Shown in pieces: positions 8,202 to 17,400 of a DNA stretch of 64,000 bases. The stretch is taken from the NCBI GenBank assembly GCA_038253135.1, contig JBBSHJ010000002.1:14510-78509 (forward strand). Reading direction: 5' to 3'. The position numbers and the translations under genes are program-made. Within the stretch, counting starts at the first letter, position 1, and the number at the start of each line of letters is the position of its first letter. The notes under the pieces were generated by a model. That model searched no databases. It saw only the letters and a program-made list of their open reading frames with translations, and was not told where the DNA came from. The stretch is from JBBSHJ01 sp038253135. GTDB lineage: Bacteria > Actinomycetota > Actinomycetes > Mycobacteriales > QHCD01.

Positions 8202-9617
8202 GTGGCCGATCGACTGAGCGCTCTGGACGCGTCCTTCCTGCATCTGGAGGAGCCGACGACCCCGATGCACGTCGGGAGCCTGGCCCTCTTCACGCCGCCG
8301 CGGGGCGGGCTCGATTTTGACGACTTCGTCGCCCACGTCGGCGCGCGGATCGGCCTCGTGCCGCGCTACCGGCAGCGAATCATCTCCGTGCCCGGCAACG
8401 TTGCGAACCCGGTCTGGGCCGACGATCCGGATTTCGACCTGAGCTATCACCTGCGGCGCAGCGCCATCCCGCGCCCGGGCTCCGAGGAATCGTTGCTGGA
8501 GCTGGTCGCCCGGCTGATATCCCGGCCTCTGGATCGCAACCGGCCGTTGTGGGAGATGTACGTCGTCGACGGGCTGTCCGGCAACCGGCTGGCCGTAATC
8601 AGCAAGACGCACCACGCGATGGTCGACGGCCTGGCGGCGGTCGACCTCGGCCAGGTCATGCTCGACCCGACCAGGACTCCGCCGCCGGTTCCCGAGCCCG
8701 CCCCGTGGGAGCCGGAGCCCACGCCCAGCCCGATCGAGCTGGTCCGCGACGCGCTCACCGACATCGCGCACCGCCCGTCCTCGGCGGTGGACGCGTTCCG
8801 CGGCGCCCTGATCGACGTGCAGACGACCGCCGACCGCGTGCTGAGCATGGTCGGTGGCCTGACGTCGGCCGTGGTGACCGCATCCCGGCCCGCGCCGGAG
8901 GGCCCGTTGAACGTCGAGATCGGCAGCAGCCGCCGCTACGCGATCGCCAGGACCACGCTCGCCGACCACAAGGCCGTCCGGGCCCGGCACGGCGGCACGG
9001 TCAACGACGTCGTGCTCGCCACCGTCGCCGGCGGGCTCCGCTCCTTCCTGATGAGCAGGGGCGAGGACGTGCGGCCCGGAACGGCACTGCGGGCGCTGGT
9101 ACCAGTTTCGGTGCGGGCCAGCAGCGAGCCGGCCGCCGGCGACGAGGCCGGCCCGGCGAGCGGGAACAAGATCCTGTGCTACCTGGTCGACCTTCCGGTC
9201 GGGGACGCGGATCCGATCGGGCGACTGGCCAAGGTCAGCGAGTCGACCCGCATGGTCAAGACATCGGGGCAGTCGGTCGGGGCCGACGCGTTGATCAGAA
9301 TGGCCGGCTTTGCCCCGCCGACATTGCATGCGGTCGGTGCGCGCGCGGTGAATGCCTGGTCGCGACGGCTCTTCAACGTCATCGTCACGAATGTTCCCGG
9401 CCCGCAATTCCCGCTGTACGCCGCGGGTGCGCGGCTGCGCGAGGTATTTCCGATCGTCCCGCTGGCCAAGGGTCAGGCGCTCGGCATCGGGTTGACCTCC
9501 TACAACGGCGGCGTCTATTACGGCCTGAACGCCGATCGTCACGCGATGGGCGATGTCGACGTCGCGGCCGGGATGCTCACCGACTCACTGGCCGAGCTGG
9601 TCGGGGCCTCACGATGA
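8202..9617 (+). CDS. Wax ester synthase / diacylglycerol O-acyltransferase (WS/DGAT)
   Basis: 471 residues from GTG 8202 (MADRLSALDASFLHLEEPTTPMHVG is the family's typical start). The catalytic motif HHAMVDG lies at about residues 140-146, and the C-terminal domain carries the family's NVIVTNVPGPQFPLY signature. These enzymes join fatty acyl-CoA to long-chain alcohols or diacylglycerol to make wax esters or triacylglycerol, the storage lipids of many actinobacteria; they act at the inner membrane face. The gene overlaps the next one by four bases (ATGA), so the two are translationally coupled. I see no clear ribosome site for the GTG. Substrate choice cannot be read from the sequence. Confidence 0.93.
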   Translation: MADRLSALDASFLHLEEPTTPMHVGSLALFTPPRGGLDFDDFVAHVGARIGLVPRYRQRIISVPGNVANPVWADDPDFDLSYHLRRSAIPRPGSEESLLELVARLISRPLDRNRPLWEMYVVDGLSGNRLAVISKTHHAMVDGLAAVDLGQVMLDPTRTPPPVPEPAPWEPEPTPSPIELVRDALTDIAHRPSSAVDAFRGALIDVQTTADRVLSMVGGLTSAVVTASRPAPEGPLNVEIGSSRRYAIARTTLADHKAVRARHGGTVNDVVLATVAGGLRSFLMSRGEDVRPGTALRALVPVSVRASSEPAAGDEAGPASGNKILCYLVDLPVGDADPIGRLAKVSESTRMVKTSGQSVGADALIRMAGFAPPTLHAVGARAVNAWSRRLFNVIVTNVPGPQFPLYAAGARLREVFPIVPLAKGQALGIGLTSYNGGVYYGLNADRHAMGDVDVAAGMLTDSLAELVGASR

Positions 9618-10114
9618 CGCGGGTCTTCGTGTCGGCGACCACCTCGCTGCTGGCCGAGCTGCTGCAGGAGAGCGCGCTCGAGGACGTGCCGCGCACCGCG
9701 TTCGCCGTCACCATCGGGCTACGGGAGTTCTTCGCCGAGGGGACCGAGGAGGAGCTTGAATACCAGGCCCTGCTCGCCGCCGCCCGCGGCTCGCTGCGGC
9801 TTCTCGACGCCGATCAGCACGCTGCACGGCGACGCGTGGTCATCGTTGCCGACCTGCCCGACGCTGCCCTCAAGGAGGATCCCAGCGTCGATCGCGCGGT
9901 GGTGGCGGTCGCGTCTCGCGTCGCGTTGCGCGACGTCGCGGCCGTCTACATGGACGCACCTGGCGCGGAGGACGACGTACGCCGCGCCGCGGCTTTCGTG
10001 CTGGAAGCCGATATCGGCGGCGCCGACGCGCAGTTCGTCGTCGACAATGCCGAGGGTCACGAACTCGGCTGGTACGCCACGCAGGAGATCGGCCCGCTGC
10101 TGGAACTGCTGTAA
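9614..10114 (+). CDS. DUF6912 family protein
   Basis: A 166-residue protein whose ATG (9614) overlaps the WS/DGAT stop codon. It begins MTRVFVSATTSLLAELL, has an acidic middle (FFAEGTEEELEYQALLAAA) and a Rossmann-like alternation (RRVVIVADLPDAAL, VAVASRVALRDVAAVYMD), ending in YATQEIGPLLELL. This short family is restricted to actinobacteria and has no known activity; other members lie close to the SecA/Rv3235 region. No membrane segments or signal peptide. Coupling to the acyltransferase suggests shared expression rather than a proven shared function. Confidence 0.8.
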   Translation: MTRVFVSATTSLLAELLQESALEDVPRTAFAVTIGLREFFAEGTEEELEYQALLAAARGSLRLLDADQHAARRRVVIVADLPDAALKEDPSVDRAVVAVASRVALRDVAAVYMDAPGAEDDVRRAAAFVLEADIGGADAQFVVDNAEGHELGWYATQEIGPLLELL

Positions 10115-10163
10115 GACCGCTCGCTCGCCGAACCCGGTCCGACGAAGTACCCGAGGAGGCTCC

Positions 10164-11792
10164 GTGGACGCCGTCACCGGCCCGCCGACACCGCGCAACG
10201 AGCCGGTGCTCGACTACGCACCGGGCTCACCGGAAGCCGCCGCCGTCGCGGCGGCACTCTCGCAGCTCGCCGGCAGGCGCACGGAGCTGACCATGACCAT
10301 CGGCGGCGACCGGATGCTCGGCGCCGGGGAGCCGATCGACGTGGTGGCGCCGCACCGGCACGGCCACGTCGTCGGCACGATGGGCAACGCAACGGCGCCG
10401 GATGTACGCCGCGCCGTGTCGGCTGCGGTTGAAGCGGCGCCGGCCTGGCGGGCGCTGGGCCCCGACGAGCGCGCGGCCGTAATGCTGCGTGCCGCCGACC
10501 TGCTCACCGGTCCCTGGCGGGCGCGGATGAACGCCGCGACCATGCTCGGCCAGTCGAAATCCGTCTACCAGTCCGAGATCGACGCGGCCTGCGAATTGGC
10601 CGATTTCTTCCGCTTCAACGTGCATTTCGCCCGGAACATCATGGCCGAGCAGCCGCAGTCCACCGCCGGTACATGGAATCGCTTCGACCACCGACCGCTC
10701 GAGGGTTTTGTCCTCGCCATCACACCGTTCAACTTCACCTCGATCGCGGTCAACCTGCCGACGGCGCCGGCATTGATGGGTGTCCCCGTCGTCTGGAAGC
10801 CGTCGCCGACCCAGCAACTGGCCGCGCACGAGGCGATGCTGCTGCTCGAGGCCGCCGGCCTGCCGCCCGGAGTCATCAACCTGGTCACCGGCGACGGGAG
10901 CGCGGTCAGCGAGGTCGCCGTCCCCTCACCCGACCTCGCCGGCATTCATTTCACCGGGTCGACGGCGACCTTCCGGCGGCTGTGGTCGACGGTCGGCGCG
11001 TCGCTGGGTAATTACCGGAACTACCCGCGGCTCGTGGGGGAGACGGGCGGGAAGGACTTCGTCATCGCCCACCCGAGCGCGGATTCCGTGTCGCTCGCCG
11101 TCGCAATGGTGCGGGGCGCCTTCGAGTATCAGGGGCAGAAGTGCTCGGCGGCCTCCCGGGCCTACCTGCCGCGCTCCTTGTGGGAGGGCGGGTTGCGGGA
11201 CCTGCTCGTCTCCAGCACCGGTGCGTTGCGGTACGGGGACATTGCCGATTTCGGAAATTTCGGCGGGGCCGTGATCGATCGGCACGCATTCGCCAAGCAC
11301 GCCGCCGCGCTGCGCCGATTTGCCGGCGATCCGGCCTGCGACGTCCTGGCCGGCGGGTCGGCCGACGACTCGGTCGGGTATTTCGTGCAGCCGACTGTGG
11401 TGACGTGCACCGATCCCGAGCACGAGATTTTCAGCACGGAGTATTTCGGCCCGATCCTCGGCGTCTACGTCTATGACGACGGCGATTTCGAGACGGTCGT
11501 GCGGCAGGCCGCCGGCGTGGCGCCGTACGCCCTCACGGGCGCGGTCTTCGCCCGCGACCGGAGTGCGATCGCCTGGGCGAGCGAGGAATTGCGTTACTCC
11601 GCGGGAAACTTCTACGTCAACGACAAGCCCACCGGAGCGGTGGTCGGCCAGCAGCCGTTCGGTGGTGCGCGGGCGAGCGGCACCAACGACAAGGCCGGCT
11701 CGCCGCTGAACCTGCTGCGATGGGTCTCGCCGCGAACGATCAAGGAGACCTTCGTGCCGGCGACCAGGCACCGCTACCCCCACCAGGGATAG
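10164..11792 (+). CDS. pruA: L-glutamate gamma-semialdehyde (1-pyrroline-5-carboxylate) dehydrogenase
   Basis: 542 residues starting at GTG 10164 with a strong ribosome site GAGGAGG. It oxidises L-glutamate-5-semialdehyde to glutamate with NAD+, the second step of proline breakdown. Family motifs are clear: PFNFTSIAVNLP and VVWKPSPTQ in the cofactor site, HFTGSTATFRRLW, the general-base glutamate in LVGETGGKDF, the catalytic cysteine in YQGQKCSAASRAY, and the C-terminal FYVNDKPTGAVVGQQPFGG. Length matches the single-domain enzyme class of Gram-positive bacteria. No proline dehydrogenase gene is adjacent, which is unusual but not rare. It ends 10 nt from a convergent gene. Confidence 0.96.
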   Translation: MDAVTGPPTPRNEPVLDYAPGSPEAAAVAAALSQLAGRRTELTMTIGGDRMLGAGEPIDVVAPHRHGHVVGTMGNATAPDVRRAVSAAVEAAPAWRALGPDERAAVMLRAADLLTGPWRARMNAATMLGQSKSVYQSEIDAACELADFFRFNVHFARNIMAEQPQSTAGTWNRFDHRPLEGFVLAITPFNFTSIAVNLPTAPALMGVPVVWKPSPTQQLAAHEAMLLLEAAGLPPGVINLVTGDGSAVSEVAVPSPDLAGIHFTGSTATFRRLWSTVGASLGNYRNYPRLVGETGGKDFVIAHPSADSVSLAVAMVRGAFEYQGQKCSAASRAYLPRSLWEGGLRDLLVSSTGALRYGDIADFGNFGGAVIDRHAFAKHAAALRRFAGDPACDVLAGGSADDSVGYFVQPTVVTCTDPEHEIFSTEYFGPILGVYVYDDGDFETVVRQAAGVAPYALTGAVFARDRSAIAWASEELRYSAGNFYVNDKPTGAVVGQQPFGGARASGTNDKAGSPLNLLRWVSPRTIKETFVPATRHRYPHQG

Positions 11793-11802
11793 TGCGTGCG
11801 GA

Positions 11803-12381
11803 TCAGCGGGCGAGGCGCGCCTGAAGGCCGGTGCGGACGTCCGGCCATTCCGCGGCCAGGATGGAGAAATACGCGGTGTCGCGGACGGTCCCGTCCCAGG
11901 TGAGGTTCGTGGCCCGAAGGACGCCGTCGAAACGCGCGCCGAGCCGGGCGATCGCCGCGCGCGAGCGCTCGTTGCGCGCGTCGGTCTTGAGCGAGACCCG
12001 GACCACCTGCCAGGCCTCGAAGGCCTGGGTGAGAAGGAGCAGCTTCGCCTCGGCGTTGACCGGCGTCCGCTGCGCCGACCGGGAGTACCAGGTGTGCCCG
12101 ATCTCGACGGCATCCGGCGCGGCTCGGCCGGACCAGCGGACGAAATCATGCAAGCGGGTCGAACCGACGATGGTGTCATCGGAGATCCGGATCGCCGCGA
12201 ACGCCTGCGCCTCCGGGCCCGTCAGCGCCTGCTGGATATAGACCAGCATCGACCCGGCATCGCCCGGCACCCAGGTGAGGTCGTAGCTGTCGCGCGATTC
12301 CGTCGCCGCGGCGAGGAGTCCCGGAAGGTGCGGCGGCCGGAGCGGCTCGAGCCGTACGTGGCGGCCGGCCAAGGTGGTCAT
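11803..12381 (-). CDS. GNAT family N-acetyltransferase (RimJ/RimL-like)
   Basis: 192 residues from ATG 12381. It opens with the typical strand LAGRHVRLEPLRPPHLPGLL, has the IRISDDTIVGSTRLHDF region, EIGHTWYSRSAQRTPVNAEAKLLLL (the acetyl-CoA binding part) and DARNERSRAAIARLGARFDGVL, characteristic of RimJ/RimL-type enzymes that acetylate amines. Its start overlaps the stop of the upstream PaiB-like gene (ATGA), giving a coupled two-gene unit. PaiA/PaiB pairs in Bacillus also join an acetyltransferase and an FMN-binding protein, but this enzyme is the RimJ type rather than a close PaiA relative. Substrate unknown. Confidence 0.9.
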   Translation of the reverse strand: MTTLAGRHVRLEPLRPPHLPGLLAAATESRDSYDLTWVPGDAGSMLVYIQQALTGPEAQAFAAIRISDDTIVGSTRLHDFVRWSGRAAPDAVEIGHTWYSRSAQRTPVNAEAKLLLLTQAFEAWQVVRVSLKTDARNERSRAAIARLGARFDGVLRATNLTWDGTVRDTAYFSILAAEWPDVRTGLQARLAR

Positions 12382-13049
12382 CGGATCGGCCTGTCGGTGT
12401 CGGCGGCGGGATCCCTGATCGCGGTCGGAGCCGGCTCGGCCGCGAGTCGCTCCAGCAGGTGAGCCCGCGCGCTCGCATCGCCCGGGCCGCGGCGCTCGGA
12501 CAGCCGGGTGGCGATGCCCCGGCGTACACCGGCGGTCTTGTTGCCGCCGTACTTGAACTTCGCCCGCACGTCGAGCACGGCGAGCCGGATGCCGCGGATC
12601 CCGGGCAGCAGTCGCGGGTGGGTCGTGGGGTCGTCCATCGGCACGTGCGCCTGCAGGCCGGCCAGCTGGCGGCGCAGGATCTGCACCTTGCCGTCCGCGT
12701 CGTCGACGACGGTGACCTCGCCGTGCAGTTGCACGGCGCCGTAATAGGTCGTCGGCACCCCGGTCCGGGCCGGAGCCGAGGGATCGGCGTTCCAGTCCGA
12801 CGGGATGTAGCTCCAGTCGCCCGCAATGGACAGCGTCGCGGCGGCGCGCTCGGCCAGCGCGGCCCAGACCGGATTGGGTCGGGCCAGGTGCAACCAGACC
12901 TCGTCGCCGACCAGCGAGAACTGGGTCGGTACGACGACCGGATACGCGCGGTCCCGGCCGGTCGCGATGAGGTGCCCGAAACCTTGCGCCGTGACGAAAT
13001 CCCGCCACTCGCGCTCGTCGCGGGCGGCGTCCCAGGGATGCACCAGCAT
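12378..13049 (-). CDS. FMN-binding negative regulator family protein (PaiB-like)
   Basis: 223 residues from ATG 13049, preceded by GGAGGGACC. The protein has the split-barrel flavin fold: HPWDAARDEREWRDFV at the N-terminus, GHLIATGRDRAYPVVVPTQFSL, EVWLHLARPNPVWAAL and the family signature YYGAVQLHGEVTVVDD; FKYGGNKTAGVRRGIATRL near the C-terminus matches the KfKlsqN-like stretch of PaiB proteins. In Bacillus PaiB represses sporulation and protease genes; in most bacteria it is an FMN- or heme-binding protein of unclear role. It is divergent from a MocR regulator, with tandem 16-bp repeats between them, so it is a likely regulatory target of that MocR protein. Confidence 0.88.
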   Translation of the reverse strand: MLVHPWDAARDEREWRDFVTAQGFGHLIATGRDRAYPVVVPTQFSLVGDEVWLHLARPNPVWAALAERAAATLSIAGDWSYIPSDWNADPSAPARTGVPTTYYGAVQLHGEVTVVDDADGKVQILRRQLAGLQAHVPMDDPTTHPRLLPGIRGIRLAVLDVRAKFKYGGNKTAGVRRGIATRLSERRGPGDASARAHLLERLAAEPAPTAIRDPAADTDRPIR

Positions 13050-13065
13050 TCTGGTCCCTCCAAGC

Positions 13066-13129
13066 CTGAGGTGGCCTTTGGCTGAGGTGGCCATTGACTG
13101 ACGTGGCCGTTGACTGACGTGGCGATTGA
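13066..13129. promoter_or_regulatory. Four 16-bp tandem repeats between mocR-type and paiB-type genes
   Basis: Units 13066-13081, 13082-13097, 13098-13113 and 13114-13129 all fit ctgaSgtggcsnttgr. The array lies in the 103-bp divergent gap. MocR/GntR regulators such as GabR and PdxR are known to bind direct repeats near their own promoters, so this is a plausible operator. The 16-bp period puts successive units on alternate helix faces. Binding itself is inferred. Confidence 0.75.
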
Positions 13130-13138
13130 CGTGTTCGT

Positions 13139-13144
13139 TACAGT
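13139..13144 (+). promoter_or_regulatory. -10 box TACAGT, probable leaderless start of the MocR gene
   Basis: TACAGT lies 8 nt before the ATG at 13153, which has no ribosome site. This spacing puts transcription start at or next to the start codon. It immediately follows the 16-bp repeat array, so a bound regulator would cover the -35 region. Confidence 0.5.
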
Positions 13145-13152
13145 ACAAAACA

Positions 13153-14478
13153 ATGTACGTATCAGAACGATATCGGATCCACGGGAAGGATGCCCAGACA
13201 ATCGCGCTGGGCATCGAGGAGCTGGTGCGGACGGGCGCACTGCCGGCCGGCGAGCCCCTGCCGACCGTGCGCGGCCTGGCGGGTGAGCTCGCCGTGAGCC
13301 CGACGACGGTGGCCGCGGCGTACCGCACGCTGCGCGATCGCGGGCTCGTGCAGGGCGAGGGCCGGCGAGGAACCCGGGTCACCGGCGCGCGGTCCGATCG
13401 CGCCCGCACGGCCCCCGCGGTCCCCGCCGGGATCCGTGATCTGTCCTCGGGTGCGCCGGACCCCGCGCTGTTGCCCCGGTACGGCCCGTTCCTGCGGCGA
13501 CTCACGTCCGCGCCCCGGCTCTATGAACGCTCGAGCGTCCTGCCGGCCCTCGAGGAGGTGCTGCGCCTGGACATCGCCGCCGACTTCGGTCGCGCGGTCG
13601 CAGACCCGCTCGCGATCGTCAGCGGTGCCTTGGACGGCATCGAGCGCACGCTGCTCTCGGTCCTGCGACCCGGCGACCGCGTCGCCGTCGAGGATCCCGG
13701 TTACGCCAACCTGATCGACCTCGTCGCGGCGGCCGGCCTCCTCGCCGTACCGGTCATTATCGACGCCGACGGCATGACGCCGGAGTCCCTCCATCGCGCC
13801 GTGCGGGCCGGAGTGCGGGCCGTGGTGATCACCCCGCGCGCGCAGAACCCGACCGGCGCCTCGACCTCCGCCGGTCGCCGCCGGGACCTGCGGGCGCTGC
13901 TGCGCGAGCACCCCGGAGTTCTGGTGGTGGAGGACGACCACGCGGCGGGTATCGCCGGCGCCCCGCTGCACGCCGTCGGTCCGGGACTCGAACGCTGGGT
14001 CTACGTGCGCTCGCTGTCGAAGGCGCACGGGCCGGACCTGCGCGTCGCCGCGCTCCTCGGCGACCCGGAGACGGTCGCGCACGTCACCCGCCGGCACCGC
14101 CTCGGCGCGGGCTGGGTCCCGTTGCTGATGCAGGAGCTGGCGGCCGGTCTGCTGGCCGACCCGGCGGTGGCCGATCGGGTCCGGGCGGCGCAGGCGGCGT
14201 ACGCCGCGCGCCGGGACGCGCTGCTGCGGGCGCTCGATGTTCGCGGCATCGCCGCGACCGGCCGGACCGGCCTCAACGTCTGGGTCCCGGTTGCGAACGA
14301 GAGCGCTGCCGTCACGGCGTTGCGCGATGCGGGGTGGGCGGTGGGCGCCGGCGAGCGGTTCCGGCTGCGGTCCGCGCCGGCCCTGCGGATCACGGTGGCG
14401 ACGCTCGCTCCGGACGAGGCGCAGCGGGTCGCCGCCGCGGTGGACGCGGGGCAGCGCCAGGGGACGTACGCCGGCTGA
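13153..14478 (+). CDS. MocR-type GntR/aminotransferase-fold transcription regulator
   Basis: 441 residues from ATG 13153. Residues 1-75 form a GntR winged helix (ALPAGEPLPTVRGLAGELAVSPTTVAAAYRTLRDRGLV). After a linker comes a fold-type I aminotransferase-like domain: AVEDPGYANLIDLV, TPRAQNPTGASTSAGRR, VVEDDHAAGI, and the PLP-lysine motif SLSKAHGPDLRVAALLG with its Lys intact. MocR proteins bind PLP or a PLP-amino-acid adduct and switch genes for vitamin B6, GABA, taurine and similar amines. Here the obvious target is the divergent PaiB/GNAT pair. The gene ends base-to-base with the stop of the convergent EssC-like gene. Confidence 0.93.
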   Translation: MYVSERYRIHGKDAQTIALGIEELVRTGALPAGEPLPTVRGLAGELAVSPTTVAAAYRTLRDRGLVQGEGRRGTRVTGARSDRARTAPAVPAGIRDLSSGAPDPALLPRYGPFLRRLTSAPRLYERSSVLPALEEVLRLDIAADFGRAVADPLAIVSGALDGIERTLLSVLRPGDRVAVEDPGYANLIDLVAAAGLLAVPVIIDADGMTPESLHRAVRAGVRAVVITPRAQNPTGASTSAGRRRDLRALLREHPGVLVVEDDHAAGIAGAPLHAVGPGLERWVYVRSLSKAHGPDLRVAALLGDPETVAHVTRRHRLGAGWVPLLMQELAAGLLADPAVADRVRAAQAAYAARRDALLRALDVRGIAATGRTGLNVWVPVANESAAVTALRDAGWAVGAGERFRLRSAPALRITVATLAPDEAQRVAAAVDAGQRQGTYAG

Positions 14479-17400
14479 CTAGTCCGCGGCCACCTGCACC
14501 GGTACGACGTGCCGGCGGACCACCAGGACGCCGCGGCCCGGCACCGGGGAGGGGCGCCGGCGGGGCAGCCGCACGCCGAGCAGCTCACCGTCGGCCGGCA
14601 CCGGCGCGAGCAACAACCCGGCGCCGGCCTGGCGCAGGGCCGCACCGAGCCCGCGATAGCTGCGGGCGATCCCTTCGCCGTGACCCGCCGCCACCACGAG
14701 GACGGCCCGCGCCTGCATGAGCCCGGTGATCCGCTCGCCGAGCGGGAGGTCCCCGATCAATTCGACGTCGTCGACGAGGATCGCGGCCGGACCGGTCGTG
14801 GCGGCCAGCGCGTCGTCCAGGCGGTCGATCGCGTCGCCGGCACCGGCCGGCACGGTGACGAGCGGGCTGCAGGCGCCGAGCGGCGAGCGGGGTGGTGCGA
14901 TCACGACCACCCGCACGCCCGCGCGGGCGAGCTCGGTGGCGAACCGGGACAGGGCGGTGGACCGGCCGCTGCCCGGCGGACCGGCGATCAGGAACCCCGG
15001 CCCGTCGCCGTCCAGGTCGACCGTGACCGGGTCGGCCGTGTCGCCGCCGAGCCCCAGCACGACCTGCAGCGGGCCGTCCCGGCGAGCGGCCGACAGCGTC
15101 CCGGCCGGAACGCGCTCGGGCAGCGGCACCAGGCGGATCGGGCCGCGGCCGGCGGCCGGCGGGGCCGAGGACTCGGCCAGCGCGCGGAGTGACGCGGCCT
15201 GGCTGTGGCCCGGCGCCGGCGCGAGGATCTGCACCTCGGTGGCCGACTCGGCGAGCAGGCCGCGGCCGGGCGGCAGGTCGATCGGGACCTGCCGGGGGCG
15301 GATCCCGAGCAGGCCGTAGTCGGATCGGTCCGGCAGGGCCAGCGCGATCCGGGTGCCCAGCGTGGTGGGCACCCGAGCGGTGAGCGCGGCGCGATCGCCG
15401 GCCACCGCGACGATGAGGCCGGCACCGGGGCCCTCGCGGATCAGTTTGTGCAGCGACTCGACGGCCGGGCCGGCGTCCAGGCCGTCGTACGCCGCCATGA
15501 ACCCGTCCCAGCCATCGAGCAACAGCAGCTGGTACGGCAGGATCGCACCGGTCGCGCGGGCCGCCCGCTGCTCGGCCGGCGACCCGAAGCCGCCGGCCGC
15601 GAGCACGGCCTTGCGGCGGTCGAGCTCGTCGCCGAGCCGGGCGAGCAGGCGCTCGCCGCGGGCGGGGTCCTCGCGGTCGCAGTAGGCGCCGCAGTGCGGC
15701 AGGGCCGTGATCGGGCGGAGCCCGCCGCCGGCGCAGTCGAGCAGGTAGACGTGCAGGTCCTCCGGGCCGAGCCGTCCGGCCGCGGCGATCGCGAGGGTGC
15801 GCAGGGCCGTCGTCCGCCCGGTGCGCGCGGCCCCGGCGATCAGCAGCCCGGTGCCGGCCGCGAGGTCCACCTCGACGGTCGTACGCCGCTGCTCGGCCGG
15901 ACGGTCGGCGAGCGCGAACGGCAGCCGCGTCGGCTCCGGCAGGTCACCGGCGGGCATCTCGGCGGCGGGCAGGTCGCGCTCGGTCACGACCCGGGGCAGC
16001 GGCGGGAGCCATGGGCGGCGCGCCCGCGCTGTCGTGCTCGCGCGGATGCGGTCGACCAGATCGGCGAGGTCGGTGCGCCCCGGATCACCGATCCCGGCGT
16101 CGGGATCGGCGCCGGCGCGATCCGGTGGCCAGGCCACCCGGCGTACGTCGACGGAGCGGGACGACCGGCGCCGCAGCGGCGCGCCGACATGGGCCGTTTG
16201 GAAGGCGACGACGCCCTCGGCCCCGATCCTGGCCACCGCGCGGCCGGGCGTGGCCGCCGAGATCGCGGCGGCGTCGGGACCGTCGATGACGTCCGCGGAC
16301 TCCGCGGCGTCGGTGACCCGCAGCGCGATCCGCAGGTTGGTGTTGGCCCGGATCAGCGGCGACACCACGCCTCCGGGACGTTGCGTGGCGAGAACGAGGT
16401 GGATGCCCAGCGACCGGCCGCGCATCGCGATGCCGACCAGCCCGTCCACGAAATCCGGCAGCTCGTCGGCGAGCGTCGCGAACTCGTCGACGACGAGGAC
16501 GAGCCGGGGGGGCATCCGCGCTCCGTCCGCGCTGCGGGCCCAGAGGGCGTCGATGTCGGGTACGCCGGCATCGGCGAGGACGCGCTCACGGCGGCGCAGC
16601 TCGGCCGACAGCGACACGATCGCGCGCTCGGTGAGATGGGGGTCGAGATCGGTCACCATCCCGGCGGTGTGCGGAAGCCGCGCGCAGTCCCGGAAAGCCG
16701 CGCCGCCCTTGTAGTCGATCAGCACGAAGGCCAACCGATCGGGTGCATTGGCGACGGCCAGCGAGGCGATCATGGTCTGCAGCAGCTCGGACTTGCCGGC
16801 TCCGGTGGTGCCGGCGATCAGGACGTGCGGGCCGTGCCGGGCGAGGTCGAGGACGAGCGGCCCGGCGGCCGACTCGCCGAGGACGAAACGCGCACTGGCT
16901 CCGGTCGCGACCGCGTCGCCCGGGAGCGCGCCGAGCAGGTCGAGCAGCCGTGAGCGCGCCGGCAGTCCCCCGCTCTCGTCCGCACCGAGATCGCGCAGCG
17001 GGGCGAGGCGGCGGGCGATCCGCTCCGCCGGTTCCGTCCCCAGCGCGTCGATCGTGACGCCCGCGATCGGGTCCGTGCCGGCGCGGTGCAGGAGCATCTC
17101 GCCGCCGGTCTCCCCCGCGACCACGGCGACCCCTCCGCACGCGGCCGGGAGCACGTTGACGCTGCGGCCCAGGCAGAGGGCGTGGATCCCCACCTCCGGC
17201 CCACGCCGCAGCAGCGTCGCGAAAGCCGGCTCGGCGAGCACCCGGCCCGAGGCGATGACGAGCGTCCGTGGCCCCGGCCACTGCGGGCCCGCCGGTCGGG
17301 CCCGCTCGCGCCCGTCGATGACCCGCAGCATCTCGCCGAGCAGCCGAGCCGATCCGGCGCCATCCCCGGCCACGGCGGGCTCGTCCGCGTCGAGGTGCGG

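Noticed and set aside
13066..13129. Replication origin iterons
   Set aside because: Located in the divergent promoter of two metabolic/regulatory genes, with no Rep gene or AT-rich region.
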